Shown here one piece after another: positions 24,165 to 36,777 of a stretch of DNA of 64,000 bases. Where the stretch lies: NCBI GenBank assembly GCA_950295325.1, contig OX485808.1, positions 4,094,501 to 4,158,500 on the forward strand, read 5' to 3'. A model generated the notes under the pieces. The model was not told the origin of the DNA, did no database searches, and worked only from the letters and a program-made list of their open reading frames with translations. Source of the stretch: Polytrichum commune. Taxonomy: Eukaryota; Streptophyta; Polytrichopsida; Polytrichales; Polytrichaceae. The translations under genes and the position numbers were made by a program. Every line of letters begins with the position of its first letter. Within the stretch, counting starts at the first letter, position 1.

Positions 24165-26624
24165 AGATTTATGGATTGATGAAACGGGGAAGGGTTGGAG
24201 ATTATGTAACCAACAACACAAAAGCTCATCTCACAATACCTCCAAACCATGAATGTTCACGAACAATCATGAATTATAATCACACCCAATCTATATACAA
24301 CTGAGAACGTGGTAGTGGTGATGAGGTTGTCACCCCACCATTACCAGGTGTTCCAAAGAGATGGGGGGACCACGTTAAAGTGATGTGTTGTATGCAAAAT
24401 ACAAAAGGCTAGGACAACACAAACCCCTACTAGTCTGATACACATAGGTAGTATGGGTACTTCAACACTGAATTGGTCCACACTAATTAGGCAACTTGGT
24501 GTAACACAATTTCTCTCTCTTCATACAATTTTTTTTTGAAAAAAAAAGAAAAGAAAAAATCACGAAAAGCTTGCCCTAGATGATGATAAGTTCACGAGGG
24601 CTCTGGCTTTGCCACCTATGCTTGCCACGCTGTACTTACAGTCCACGAGGACTTCCACGTCAGCATCCACATGGGCTCAGTACATCGCACGATGAAACCC
24701 TACGAATCCGTCCACTTGAGTACATGGTCTGAACTTCATCCACTGTCAGTGTTGCCTGCCAGGGTTTCATCCCTCGTATGGATGAATGTGCAGCAGTACT
24801 ATTCAATTCCGTCACGAGGGAAACCCCAATGGCCATGAGTGGAAATCGCCAATAATTGTTGCAGTACTAACGTCGTGATACTAAAATAATGGAATATAAT
24901 GTTTATAATATACATAAATGCCTCTGGGTCGCCTTATCATCTGCACCCTTGAGAATGTGATCATCCAACTTATCTTACCTCATTGTTCAGAAAATTTCAT
25001 TATTGAAGAGTCGTCAAGTTGTTTGGGTACGGGTCGGGCTACTCATTTGGTTTTGTGGTACTTAATGGAGTTAAGCGGCCGGGCCATTCCATTTCCATGG
25101 TGTTAATTATCATCTAGGGCAAGTTTCCCTACATGTCATTTTATAGAATAAGACAATTATTTATACTCTTATAAGTTAAAGGTGAACGCATGGGTATCAG
25201 TCATTACCAACTTTTGAGTCCTCAGCAATTGGCCAACATCACTTGAAGAAATATGTAAATCTATCAACATGATGGATTTGCAAATTTCCCAGTGACATAG
25301 GACATGTTTCTAGTGACGCATGATACTTGTCAGGGACTCACATGTTTGTAGTGAATAACCAACATCAACATTGGTTCAAAGAACATAATATTTTTCATGC
25401 TTGAGAGGGGGGGGGTTCACTTTCCAATCTTGGCAACCTTCTAGCTCATAACTTGCATATGTGACGTTGCCCAACCATGAATGAAGTTGTGTGGATTAGG
25501 TTGTTGAGTTTACCAGTAGTAACAGTCCGGTAAACTTTGTCAAAAGCCTTCTGTTGGTGGTATTGGCAAGCCAACCGGCCATGGTCACCTTAAATGGGAC
25601 TGCAACCTTGTGGCCTGGTCAACCCTCGATTGCCACCCCCGTCACTGTCGTAATGAAGTTGAATAAAGATTCATACTTTTGGTATGTAGTACCAACATCT
25701 TTGCCCTAGGTTTCAGCCCCACCAAACAACGCTCAGGGGCTGAAGAATGCTATGAATTTATATGTGGGTGTAAAAATGTTAATACTAGTCAAATATTGAT
25801 GATTGGTGGGTATGTCAAGTTGAGAGGTCTTCATACGTGCATGAGGAATTGTTTGAGTCAATACCATTTTAAAACATACTGATAATGTCATACTAGGATA
25901 ACTTAGCCTAGGTATGAAGGTTATTGCATGGCATATATATCCGAATGGTATCAAAAACACAAATGCCATTAAACATTCGTATCCCATTGGTAAATAAAAA
26001 TAAAAATGTAAGATCCTCATTATGGATAACTAAGTGATATCAAATAAAGATGATACCAGTCCAATGATGGTATATACATTGTATATGTTTATTCATATGA
26101 TGAACACGGCAATAGATGAGACTAAAAACTATGACATGTATTCACTCTTGTTCAAGACCTTCATCACCCTAAATAACGCGATCCGAAATATTGATCTTAT
26201 CCTTCCACTTCAAGTGTTAGAATCATCTCCACTAATCCTAAGAAGTAGAAAATTAGACTTCCCATATTGGAATTATTTTTAGATACACATCATTGTAGAC
26301 GAGACCTTTTGATGCGATCCACATTAAATTGGATGTTTGACAATTATTGAGGAATTTTATGAATCTAGCGTGGTCTTCACTAATACATTTCAATATGTCT
26401 TCACCAACCGACCATGAGTGGCTCGATGTTCGAATGTTCTTGATGCATTTTGTAGACCATCAAGACATTATTTAATGTTGCATTTTGGTTTAGTACTTTT
26501 TCATTTATAGTCATAGGGTGTCATGGATTTTGGCCATAATTGAGTCTTTTGTCAGGGAGAAGAACAATAAAGGTAAAGCTGCATAATAGCTTAATCACAA
26601 AATGCAATTATCTCATGTCTCCTC
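24161..26624. other. Spacer
   Basis: No gene recognised. Slightly G+C richer at 24590-24800, where no open frame with similarity is found. A G run lies at about 25407-25416. Confidence 0.4.
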
Positions 26625-26956
26625 AGGGCCACTTCACACATGAGCCAAGAGCCGTGACCATGAAGTTGTGAGAGCCCACAATAAATGTGTCCAAAGACCG
26701 TCCCAACACACCTCCAAAATCATGTAGTGTGGTCACGGACTCTGTGAAGTCATATGTGACCAGGCCCTCAACCAAATGCTATTTCAATGAATTTCTGTTC
26801 ATGCAGGTCCTCACACATGGTAAAATAGAATAAACCAACGGTTGTGAGCATTCGAAGTGCCATGGTTTCCTGGTTGTGTGTTAGGCCTACCTCCAAGAGG
26901 TAGTTTTTGAAAACAATCCAAGTGACCATGAAACATGATCCATTCGATGCCAAGTG
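26625..26956. mobile_element. Tourist-like MITE family T, left part only
   Basis: Begins GGGCCACTTCACACATGAG and matches the copy at 6783 through CATTCGATGCCA. It then breaks off into sequence that resembles one arm of the foldback at 27419. Confidence 0.7.
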
Positions 26957-27418
26957 AAATATTGTCAGTCCCACATAACATTGTTAGGGATTTCAATAAT
27001 GTTACGTGTCTCTCCATAGGTGGGTGCGACTTTCGTAAAACCTTTTGAAAACTATCCACCACGGCCCATTTGAATTGTGGATGCATCGTGATCATAACAA
27101 CGAAAAGCCCCCTTGAATTTTCAATTTGTGAAAAAAAAAAACAAAAAAAAAACACAACAACAACAAGCTGCCTCTAAACCCCATGGATGATAACTAAGCA
27201 AACAAGTGACAAAAAGAGGCCGCTCTTAGATAAAGAAATCATAGGCGGTCCACCAAATTTCGATACTAGAGTAGAGGTGCCCATAACGGCATCTTGGCAT
27301 CAAGGTGACTAATTACAAAAAAAATTGGAGATTTTTCAAATCGGTGTAATATCCCTAGGAAGTGTTGCGAGAACCATTTGCAAAGCATTTGAGAAACATA
27401 TAAGAAATTGTGAGAGGG

Positions 27419-27568
27419 ACATAACATTATTCATATCCATAACAATGTTATGTGGGACTGACAATATTCCACATAATATTCTCCACATACAGTCGGATAT
27501 GGGAATATTCTGCATAATACTATCAATCCCACGTAACATTGTTATGGATCTTAATAATGTTTATGTTT
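27419..27568. mobile_element. Foldback MITE inside the tandem array
   Basis: The left arm CATAACATTATTCATATCC and the following ATAACAATGTTATGTGGGA are inverted almost completely at the right (CACGTAACATTGTTATGGAT, AATAATGTTTATG). The whole 150 bp is close to palindromic. Single-arm sequence of the same type occurs at about 26957-27012. Confidence 0.7.
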
Positions 27569-28069
27569 AGGTACCAAATTCCGGCACCGAGGTGACTAAT
27601 TACAAAATTTTGGAGGTTTTTCAAAATTTGCATAAAAGTCATGGGAAACATTGCGAGGACGATTTGCAAAGAATTTACAATAAATATAGGAAATTGTGAG
27701 AGAGACTTATAGGTTGATATTAGGCACCTCGGCACCAAAGTGATTAATCTCTAAGAATTCAAGATTTTTTTGAAAATTTATGTAAAAGCCTTGGGAAGCC
27801 CTTTGAAGACCATTTGTATACCATTGAGAGAGAAAAAAAAAACATAGGAAATTGTGGGAGAGACTTAAATATATCCAAATGTTGATATTAGGCACCTCAA
27901 CACCTTGGTAACTAGTTTCAAAATTTTAGGGTTTTTTCAAAATCGGTATGAAAACCCTAGGAAGCGGTGCGAGGACCATTTGCAAAGCATTTGAGAAAAA
28001 TATAATAAATTATGAGAGACTTAAAGGCACCCAAATGTTGATAATAATCACCTCAACACCGAGATTAGT

Positions 28070-28290
28070 GATCGGGGAGATTTTAGGGCATAATCGGTTG
28101 AGATCCTAGTGTTTGCAAGTCCAACCGGTTATATGTTGACATCCTTTAGTTTTCCTTTGTTAAATTGGGGTATATTCTTCCATAAAATCCTCTAAAATGA
28201 TCGGTATTTTTCCTGCAGTCTTGAGCTTCAACTGGTTATTTCTCAAACTCAACCGGTTCATTTGTAACTAACTATCGGTTCTCCCCGATC
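28070..28290. mobile_element. AACCGGTT element, copy 1
   Basis: 221 bp. It starts GATCGGGGAGA and ends TCTCCCCGATC, a perfect 11-bp inverted repeat. Inside are several ACCGGTT/CGGTT motifs, TACATGTTGACATC-like and CAGTCTTGAGCTTCAAC. Two diverged copies are at about 47286-47526 and 59440-59650. Confidence 0.7.
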
Positions 28291-28400
28291 ATTGACCAAG
28301 ATGATTGATTTAAAAAATTTGAGGATTTTTCAAAATTTGTCGAAAAACTTTGGGAGCGTTGTGAAGGCCATTTGTAACCACTTGAGAAAAATAAACAAAA

Positions 28401-30017
28401 TTCTTACCTAAATTTAATTCCATCTATTTTCTTTCAAAGCCATATCTTATTTGAAGTTTGAGCATTTGAAATATGTGACCATGGTCAACATTTGTAATTA
28501 AATAAATCCACAATTTGGATGAACTAAGGTAAAGTGTACCTTTGGTGTCAAATTCTTGAGTGCCTTTTTAGATGTATACACTGGAGAAAAAATAATACCT
28601 CTTCATTATATATACCATGTACGCTAATGCCTCAAATAATACCCCTTCCTACACTCACGTTAGTTTGTACGTGGCATGGAGAGTCCAACCCCCAAAACAA
28701 AAACCTTGCAACAATTAGATGTACACAATACAATGGAGGATGTTGAAACACAGTACTCTATTGGTGGTTGTATTCTAGTGTGGTCACAAAGGAAGGCTTC
28801 CGTAATCTTTCAAATCAATTGAGATTGCGGCCTTTCTATTACAAACAATGAGATGGTCACATACTCCTGGTAGGTTCTTAGAGAAGACAATTAGTATGTG
28901 TTGTGGTATACGTATGTGTTAAGAGAGTTATATACATATAAATGATGTGTGTGTGTGGGGGGGGGGGGGAATATAAAGTGCATGATCTTGATTTGATTGC
29001 ACCCAATTGTTTTACAAAACACCACTCCTTTTTGTCAGATTCATTGATCATGATGTTACTTAAACAATGTAGGAGACGTAAATTTTTAGCACGCTCTAGT
29101 TATTGCAAATTCTAGTTTTGACTATTGACTCATGTTGTTTTGGAACATATGTGCTTGCATCCAACAACCCGACATAAAATACACAAAGTACATACACTAT
29201 AAGTATACTATCTAGTAGCTAAGGCTCCTATTCAAAATTTGACTTACAAAGTATACATATGGGAGGGATATTATTCCAATTGGTTTTCAACAAGTCAATA
29301 GGGTGCTACAATTTTGTTTTGGAGAGGTAAGTATGTTCTTTGACACCACAAATTAAATAACATGCATGTAGAAAAAGAGATTTCCATAAGCATTGATGTT
29401 TATAATACATGTGATGGGGAGTTATTTTTACTCTAATTTGTTATTGTCTACAGATAAAATGGCTATTGAGAATCTTAAAGTAGAGGTAGATGTACAAATC
29501 ACAATCCTAAAACTTTTTAAAAATTTGATAGTATTTGTGCTTATCTTATTTGTTGGTGGATCTAGATCCTATCATTTTCCCAACTTCAAGGACGCATGTT
29601 GCATGGTCAAGTTATCATGAGCTATATTATATCGATGAAAAATCTTTAAAACATTTATCGAATTTGAAAGCGAAAATGAATTGGGGACGAAGTATTTAAT
29701 TTGTAAGTGAACCTTGGGATGAGATATTTAAACTAGTAGATGTTGGTTTTCAACTTGAAAAACTTGGCAATTCAAATGCACATGCTGCAAAGCATAGGAC
29801 CAAATGGGAGAATAAAGTACTTACAACATGTGCCATTATAGGGAATAAATGCTAATGGGTTATACTACAAACATATGTGTATCATTTATATGCAAGGTTG
29901 ACTACATGATGGCAAACACCTTCATGTATGTAGCTATAACTTTGAACTACAACAATATCATGCACATCATACCCGAATCATGTAGGGTTCCAATTATTGT
30001 CGAGTGCTAATAGTCAA
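28401..30017. other. Spacer
   Basis: AT-rich. A GT run joined to a G run lies at about 28950-28970. A 75-codon frame at 29393-29620 has no recognisable similarity. Confidence 0.4.
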
Positions 30018-30025
30018 TAATATAG

Positions 30026-30352
30026 CCCGGGGAGGGTAGTCATTGGTTGGAGTAGCAATATACGTGCGAACAAATGATAGGGTATTTTAAAAACATGGGG
30101 GCAAAAAATTATAATTGGACTTAAGAGTAATATAGGGTATCAAAAATGGCACTGGACATCTTTAAAGTACTATAGGGTATGGAATAATAGGGAATTATAA
30201 GTAATGCAAGCCATTTTTATATTAACCCAAAGTAGAAAATTATATAATGATAGCATGTGAAAAAAGAAAAGAATTGAAAGTAACACCCCCTTATAAAATA
30301 ATGGTTGTTCGCACCTATATCCTTAGCTTTTTAACACATTGCCCTCCCCGGG
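30026..30352. mobile_element. hAT-type MITE with perfect 8-bp target duplication
   Basis: 327 bp. The ends are CCCGGGGAGGG and its exact reverse complement, with weaker inverted similarity inward (GTGCGAACAA on both sides). TAATATAG flanks it on both sides (30018-30025 and 30353-30360). An 8-bp duplication is the hAT pattern. No coding sequence. Confidence 0.85.
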
Positions 30353-30731
30353 TAATATAGTATCAGGGTGTGATGTTAGTACATCGTCGATATATAAATT
30401 TTATGAACTTCAGTATATGTAGTTGTTTTCGAGTTTCGTTTACTAACATTCAAGCTACAAGAATATATTAATATTTATTTATAGATCTACAAATACTAGG
30501 TTGATTACATGGTAATAGACCCCTTGACAAAATATGGAGCATGAATTCCACGGCAATAAGATTTATTTGACAACAATATATTGAATGTCAAATGTCTCCT
30601 TGCATTCCATTTATAGCCAACTTATTCAAATTGTATGGAATATATTTTTTAAATGGAAACTTATATGTCATGTTATTGCTCATTGCTCCCATGGTACTGC
30701 TCACCTCACTGCTCACATGCTAGCTCTCCTC

Positions 30732-31293
30732 CACGGGTAGGTCACTTAGTGCATTTTAAAAACGACGTGCGGCATAATATAGAGAGGATTAAAATCATTT
30801 GAAATAAAAATTATAAAGGAATTCCAAATAATGAAGGGGCCATTAAATGTAGACAATCCCATTATAAGTAAGTTAGATGGACATAAAATGTGGGCCATTA
30901 TTTTTTTTGTAAAATTAATATAGGGGCTGAAGATAAGGATCCTAGAAGGTATGTTTAGTATGTTTGCTATGGTCTCCTATGTGTTTTCTTCATAACTTTG
31001 TTTGCAATGATATTACTGTTTGCACCCTTCTTTGTTTCCATGGTTTCCCTTAACACTCGTCAATGCGTTAGGAAGTAGATTAGCTTTTATTACTTAAAAG
31101 GAATATAGAGTACAAAAAATTGCAGTGACTTGGACAATATAAGTAATGGAAGGGTGCAAACAAATGGGTCATTTTTGAAATTTAAGTAATTATAGGGAGG
31201 CTTTAATTCAACCCTTGAAGGTAAATAGCCCCAAAACAAAAAACCCCCAGCTGCACGTGGTGCACAAAAATGCCTTAGAGTGACCTACCCGTG
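30732..31293. mobile_element. Second element with perfect 8-bp target duplication
   Basis: 562 bp. The ends CACGGGTAGGTCACT and AGTGACCTACCCGTG are a perfect 15-bp inverted repeat. CTCTCCTC lies on both sides (30724-30731 and 31294-31301). It is hAT-like by duplication length. Its ends differ from those of the element at 30026, so it is a separate family. No ORF. Confidence 0.87.
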
Positions 31294-31301
31294 CTCTCCT
31301 C

Positions 31302-33842
31302 CCATCATGATTTGCCTATTTGCATGAAACAAAAGACAAGAGAATATTCTTTGTTAGGTCACGTAAGTTGGTGTGGTGGCGGGCATGCAAGTTGTTGAAT
31401 GATGTAGAATATGCCTTTGAATCGGTCTTGAAGTTTTGGATGTTGTAAAAATAAATTGCGAACATTGAGCAAGGCTACTCATGAGGGCATGAATGGTATG
31501 GTGTAGTTTGCATTTTGAACTCATTTTTTAGTAAGAAACTTCTTACATGATTTAATAATAATAAATATAGTTTTTACAATGGCCCGAAAGGAAGGAAATA
31601 GTAGCACTTATATGAAGATTTGGCCAATCTCAAATACCTATATAACACAAGACGTAACACACAATCATAACAAAAAAAACAAGACATATAAATGCGGACA
31701 ATTATAATTTTAGTGTAGGTGTTCATTCTAGAACACACAATTAAATCTTGGTGTCGTGAGAAGATCCATGTTATCAAGAGTATGTTGAAACATGATTTGT
31801 TAGGGTGTTGGAGATATAGGTATTAGTCCATGCTTTTACCTCCATCATAATTGCACACATTGATTTCACTAGAAAGCATTTGCAGCTTAAGTAGTCGACA
31901 TGCGATATTGGAAAAGTGTCCTACGTCACTGCAACATCTGCAAATATACCACAATGATAGATTTACGTATTTCTTCCTAATGATGCATGACAGTTGCAGA
32001 GGACTCATGTGTTGATAGTGTTTGGACATTAGGAGCCCATTCGACACCATGTGCACTCTTATGTTGAGGTGGCTCGTACATATATAAGTGGCAAAGCTTT
32101 TTTGCACTTATTTAGCTTTTTGCAAAATGGCACAACTTTTCAAGTTAGTACACAAGGACAAGGCCTAAGTGGCCTTTTGGGGGGCGGCCCTCTTTGGATC
32201 GAGCGGTTTGGAAGGGAATAAGAGAATATATATATATGGTATGAGGTACACATGCCTATCACCAACCTAGGTGGTTGTCACAACTAGACCACTCAACCAA
32301 TTGGGTCTAAGTACTTATAGAGGATAGCTTGACACCAAGAGTGGCTCTTTGCCCTCACCCTTTGTGTGATGAAATTGATATGATTGCGTTGTCACTTTCT
32401 CTAAGAGTACAAGGTCACTTGTGACAACCCGAACCGGGTCAATTTAAGGCGGGATGGTACACATTCATAAAAGAATGTCTTTGCTTTCTTTTTCTTTTTT
32501 TGTATGTTTTGATATTTCGACAGTATGTATAAGGGTCGGTTTAGATTACGATGAAGAAGTGCACCAGTCGGTCAAGAATTTCAGCCCACGACAAGGTCAT
32601 TTGAGGCAATAATTAGTGTGGCATACAAGATGATTTTTTAATGTTTTAAAATGCCTCAAGTTGGAGTTCAATCTTTGGAGGTCAAGTTTTTTGTCGAAGG
32701 GTTTGAGGTTGCCCAAGAAACTTGACCTCCAGAGAACTCCCCCTAGCAAAAAGTGTTGCCATGTTGACAACCATGTCATTTTTTCATCCATGCTTGAAGT
32801 TCTCTGCCAGATACGTTTTGGCCATAGTGTATACCCCAAACGATGAAGAATACATTTCGTAGCCAATCATATTGCTCCATTCCCCTAAAATTCTTGACCG
32901 GTGGACTTCTTCACTGTAGTCTAAACTGGCTTTAAAAGTCATAAATGCGTGTGACCTCACATGTTGTATTATAAGGGCGCAAGTTAGAGCAATGCATCTA
33001 GCAATTCTAAGTTGATAGAACTTAACCAACACAAATACATAAGTGGTAGCTATATGACATGACCATCTAACACAAAAATATCAAAATGACACAAGTTTTG
33101 GTGTCATTCTAGTCATTCATGTTAGAGGCTTGTGTCGTTTAGATACCATAAATGTACTAGTGTAATAAAGGCTCGACATGTAGAGAATGAATGTGTGGTA
33201 TGTTAAGTTTTGGCTGACATGGGTGTTTGTAACTAGGATTTAAGTATATCTATATTATACCATGAATTTTGGACGATTCCAACCACCAATATAACATACA
33301 CTAAATTGCAAAACCATAAAAATATGGTGGTTGGAGAATATGGAATACATGGTTGTTATGTAGTTGCTTTTGTTGTTGTCATTTGATGTCTTTGTCCAAC
33401 AAGTGCACAAGTGTACAACACTTATTATTCTGGACAAGTGGTTTGTCCAAATATACATAATGTTAATTATGTGTACCACATATTAATAAGTAGTAACCAC
33501 TTTCGTGTCAAAATGTTAATTTTTTGAGGTGACACGTTGATTTTTGTAGATGTCTTTCAATGATTGAAAATTGACTTGTGCCACTTTGCTCAACTTTTGA
33601 ATTTTTTGTGATGTCAAAGTTTTGTGTTACCTACTTTATATGTGCATGTGTGTGTTGGCAATATTCATCTTGTTGATATTTCCCACCAAGTGTTGTATTG
33701 AACTTTGTCTATCTATCTATCTATTTATCTATATATATTGGGACAACGTGAACGCAAATTCAATTGCAAAAGGAAAAGTACATCCACCTCAAGCAAAACA
33801 AAGCAAACAAGGGGACTTAAAGAAATAATGCCCATCCGGGGC
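31302..33842. other. Spacer
   Basis: No gene recognised. A short inverted block involving CTTGACCTCC and GGAGGTCAAG lies at about 32678-32735. A CTAT microsatellite lies at about 33708-33735. Confidence 0.4.
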
Positions 33843-34085
33843 CTAACTTTCCAAAAAAACCACTAAATTGCTACGAGTAAACAAGACCTTGACACAACAA
33901 ACATTGTCAAATTCTTTAAGAACATCCTCGTAGGCAACATCTGGTGCTTTTTCCAAATCCGCGAGAGTTTGTTGCCAATCAAGTCTACCATAAACAAGTA
34001 AGGAATCCCACACAACTTGGTGTGTTTCCTCCGCTTGCCATTGAAGAGCATTAAAAACCAGATCATTCCGTTGATGCCAAAAAAT
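33843..34085 (-). pseudogene. Decayed retroelement-like peptide remnant
   Basis: Between a TGA and a TAG, one minus-strand frame stays open for 80 codons with no start codon. It contains the blocks WHQRNDLVFNALQW, HQVVWDSLLVYGRLDWQ, LADLEKAPDVAYEDVLKEFD and LFTRSNLVV. These blocks resemble a conserved peptide found repeatedly in plant genomes beside reverse-transcriptase/zinc-binding (LINE-type) sequences. I recall the resemblance but could not check it. A few codons upstream another frame continues the similarity, so a frameshift is likely. It is not a functional gene. Confidence 0.4.
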
Positions 34086-34716
34086 TCACAGAAGACAACT
34101 CCTCAAGAAGAAGCAAATACGACTAGAAGTTTTTAGTGATTTACTAGGAGGTTGATCAAAGAGGTACTACATCATTCAATAGATTTATGAGAGCCAAGGT
34201 TTGTATTGAACTTTATAAGAGTTTTACGATTGTAAATTTGCCTTCTAAATTTTCATGACATGGAGCATCACAAAGTTTGACAACATGTGGTGTTTTCTCA
34301 TCAACATCCACTATGTCACCCAATTGTTCCAAGTTGAGATAAATATTCAAAATTTCAAAAATATTCTCTTTATACATACTCCTTTGGTTAGATGACTTCA
34401 CTGGCAGTTTTTTTCTTTAAAATAAATAAATCAATACACTCAAGAATGCACATAAAACACTAGATTTAAACTTCCAACTTTGTAAATTCCTAAAATTTTA
34501 GAACTTAACTGTAAAGATTGTGGTTGCCTATGAGCATGTACCACCCAACCATAGGAGAGAGACAAAATATCCTCTCTCCTCCCCCGAGCTTCCTTTTATT
34601 CCAAAAACACTACTTTGATTTTCTATGTCTCATATAGTAAAAGTCTTCTATTCATAGCTTTATCTTTGGTTATATTATGAATCCATTATCTTTTGGCGCA
34701 ATCACAATCCACTAGT

Positions 34717-35050
34717 TGGAACTGTCCAATTCCAACTTGATGCATTCATCTAGTCTTCAAGGTGAAATTATTTAATTCCAACTTGAGCCTATCAATTATT
34801 CTTCTAGTTGGAATTGTCTAATTCCAACTTGATTTATTCATCCATTCTTCTAGTTGGAACTATCTAATTCCAACTTGATTTATTCATCCATTCTTCTAGT
34901 TGGAACTATCTAATTCCAACTTGATTTATTCATCCATTCTTCTAGTTGACCTATCTAATTCCAACTATATCCATTCATCCATTTCTTTAGTTGTAACTAT
35001 CTAATTCCTACTAGATTCATTTATTCATTAAGAGTTGTATAGCTCCCATA
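34717..35050. repeat. 46-bp minisatellite with a hairpin in each unit
   Basis: The period is 46 bases: CTTCTAG recurs at 34801, 34847, 34893 and 34939, with more diverged units on both sides. Each unit contains AGTTGGAA, an 8-base loop (CTATCTAA) and TTCCAACT, an 8-bp perfect stem. Confidence 0.88.
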
Positions 35051-36296
35051 AATTACATCCATTACTAGGAGTTGTCTATCTCCAATTCATATCTTCTAGT
35101 TCACTGATATCATTCATAGCATATAGTGCCATGGATTATTCAAAGTTGCACCATGCAACAAATTATTTTTTATCATGTAATTCATCTCCTACAAAGAAAA
35201 TGCAATAGATAATATGAAAAAGGAAAAAAAAATCCTCACTTTGACCTATGATTATTTATGCAAATGAAATATGAGATTTGAGATGACAATGAGTGATTTT
35301 CACTTGTTAATAGGATGAGACACTTCTTAGGTGATCCAATGGTCAAAATTGTTATTGAAGTCCGTACTGCCCACAATAGGATCACTTGCCTTGAAATGTT
35401 GCTTGAAAGTCAATGAACAGGGAGAAGAAGCCGCTAGTTACAGATGAGCCGGTTGAGTTTGAGAAATTTACTGGCTGAAGTACAACACTTCAATATACCT
35501 CAAATTAACAAAGAAAGCGAAAAGATCACACCCCCCTACTCGTTCACTAGACTCTCCTTCAACCAAACACAATAATGCTCATTTCCACACAGAACATCAC
35601 CTAAACCAATTAACTCACGAGTACATTAAACTATGATTGATGATAGTCAAACATGACTATATCTAGCTAAACATACTGTACATGCATTTCAAGCTGCCAG
35701 CCTCACAAATATCGGTTTCAAAAATGGCACTTCACTATTCTGACAGAAGTCTACTGCACGGGTAGAGGATAGTTCACGGTTTATGGTATTTCTACCTTAA
35801 CCCATTGATCAATTATGCCCCCAAAACTCCCCGGACACTTTTGAAAGTACTTACAATAAGTTGCGTTCTTTAAGTGCATGACGTTTCAACAATGAAAACA
35901 CAAACAAAAACAAAAGTTAGGCGTCCACGACCTACTATCTGGGGCAATGCTGGAGGAAAGGGAGACAAAGAGGGACAACAAAGGCAAGGGCGCCAGAGAC
36001 CCCTCGACTATTTATACGGGGTTCAAAAGGCACATTCAATTACTACGTAGTAATAAACTCATTAAACTCAGTGAAATAATGGATACCAAAGAATGTGGTC
36101 AGTTGGAGTCGTACATGTGACCATAGTTATGTTCTGCCACTACTACCCGGCCCCTAATAACTTACATACAAAGATTCACATTTGGGTGCCAATAGTTAAG
36201 GACAAATGAAAAAAATGCAAACCTTATCCGTTTGTCTACGTATGCTCATCCATGTGCTTAAGTCCAATGAGAAAGGCTTGGAGGTTAGTGTGCAGT
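35051..36296. other. Spacer
   Basis: AT-rich. No gene, RNA or repeat I can name. Confidence 0.4.
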
Positions 36297-36524
36297 ACAC
36301 CAAATATGATATTTATTAGTGTGGCTTATTATTTGGATTTACACGGTGCTATATCTTTTTATTATTATAATACTTTTTTACCAAGTAAAGTTGTTAATGT
36401 TGTATAATGTCCAAGCTACCATTTTAACATTTGTTGGTAAGATATGAAATGTACAGTAATTAGATATAGCATTGCGTAATTCCCGATAGTAAGTCACACT
36501 AGATTATATCATATTTAGTGTGGT
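36297..36524. mobile_element. MITE with CACTAAAT-type ends, copy 3
   Basis: The left end is CACCAAATATGATATTTATTAGTG; the right end is CACACTAGATTATATCATATTTAGTG inverted. The interior shares TTTTTTACCAAGTAAAGTTG with copy 1 at 427. Confidence 0.68.
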
Positions 36525-36750
36525 AAGGTAAGGGTGAGTTTCCATGTAGGCCACTCGACCACTATATTCTAGATAAATAATGGGTTGGAGGTATTCACGT
36601 GTAGATAAGCATTAGTCACTAACCAACTACGTTTTAGTGGCTTGCTAGAATGTGGAGGGCCGTGAGCACGGGCTGCTAGACTTCCATGTGCCCACTTAAA
36701 CACTTGTTAACCTACAAAATCCGGTCACTAAAGGATTGAAGATTTATTCT

Positions 36751-36777
36751 AGGAGGAGGAGGAGGAGGAGGAGGAGG
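36751..36777. repeat. AGG trinucleotide microsatellite
   Basis: Nine AGG units. The flanking 36525-37390 holds no recognisable gene; about 36920-37000 resembles the interior of family T elements (GACCCAGAGCCTAGTGTAAA). Confidence 0.85.

Larger units (their letters stand above)
27295..28400. repeat. Degenerate tandem array, unit about 160 bp, interrupted by two insertions
   Basis: Five unit starts are visible near 27302, 27587, 27738, 27904 and 28303. Each has GTGACTAATTACAAAA-like sequence, TTTTTCAAAAT, a GGGAAGC/GGAAGTG block, CCATTTGCAAAGCATTTGAGA and GAAATTGTGAGAGAGACTT. The array is split by a 150-bp foldback at 27419 and by an AACCGGTT element at 28070. It is satellite-like but short. 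Confidence 0.7.

Noticed and set aside
27325-27570. Frames on both strands over 27.3-27.6 kb with related peptides
   Set aside because: The similarity of the two strands comes from the near-palindromic foldback MITE, not from coding sequence.
34717-35050. CRISPR-like array (46-bp period with palindromic repeat)
   Set aside because: Plant nuclear context, and the sequence between palindromes is also repeated, so there are no unique spacers and no cas genes.
35400-36020. LTR retrotransposon remnant
   Set aside because: No TG...CA terminal repeats, primer-binding site, polypurine tract or protein similarity found.
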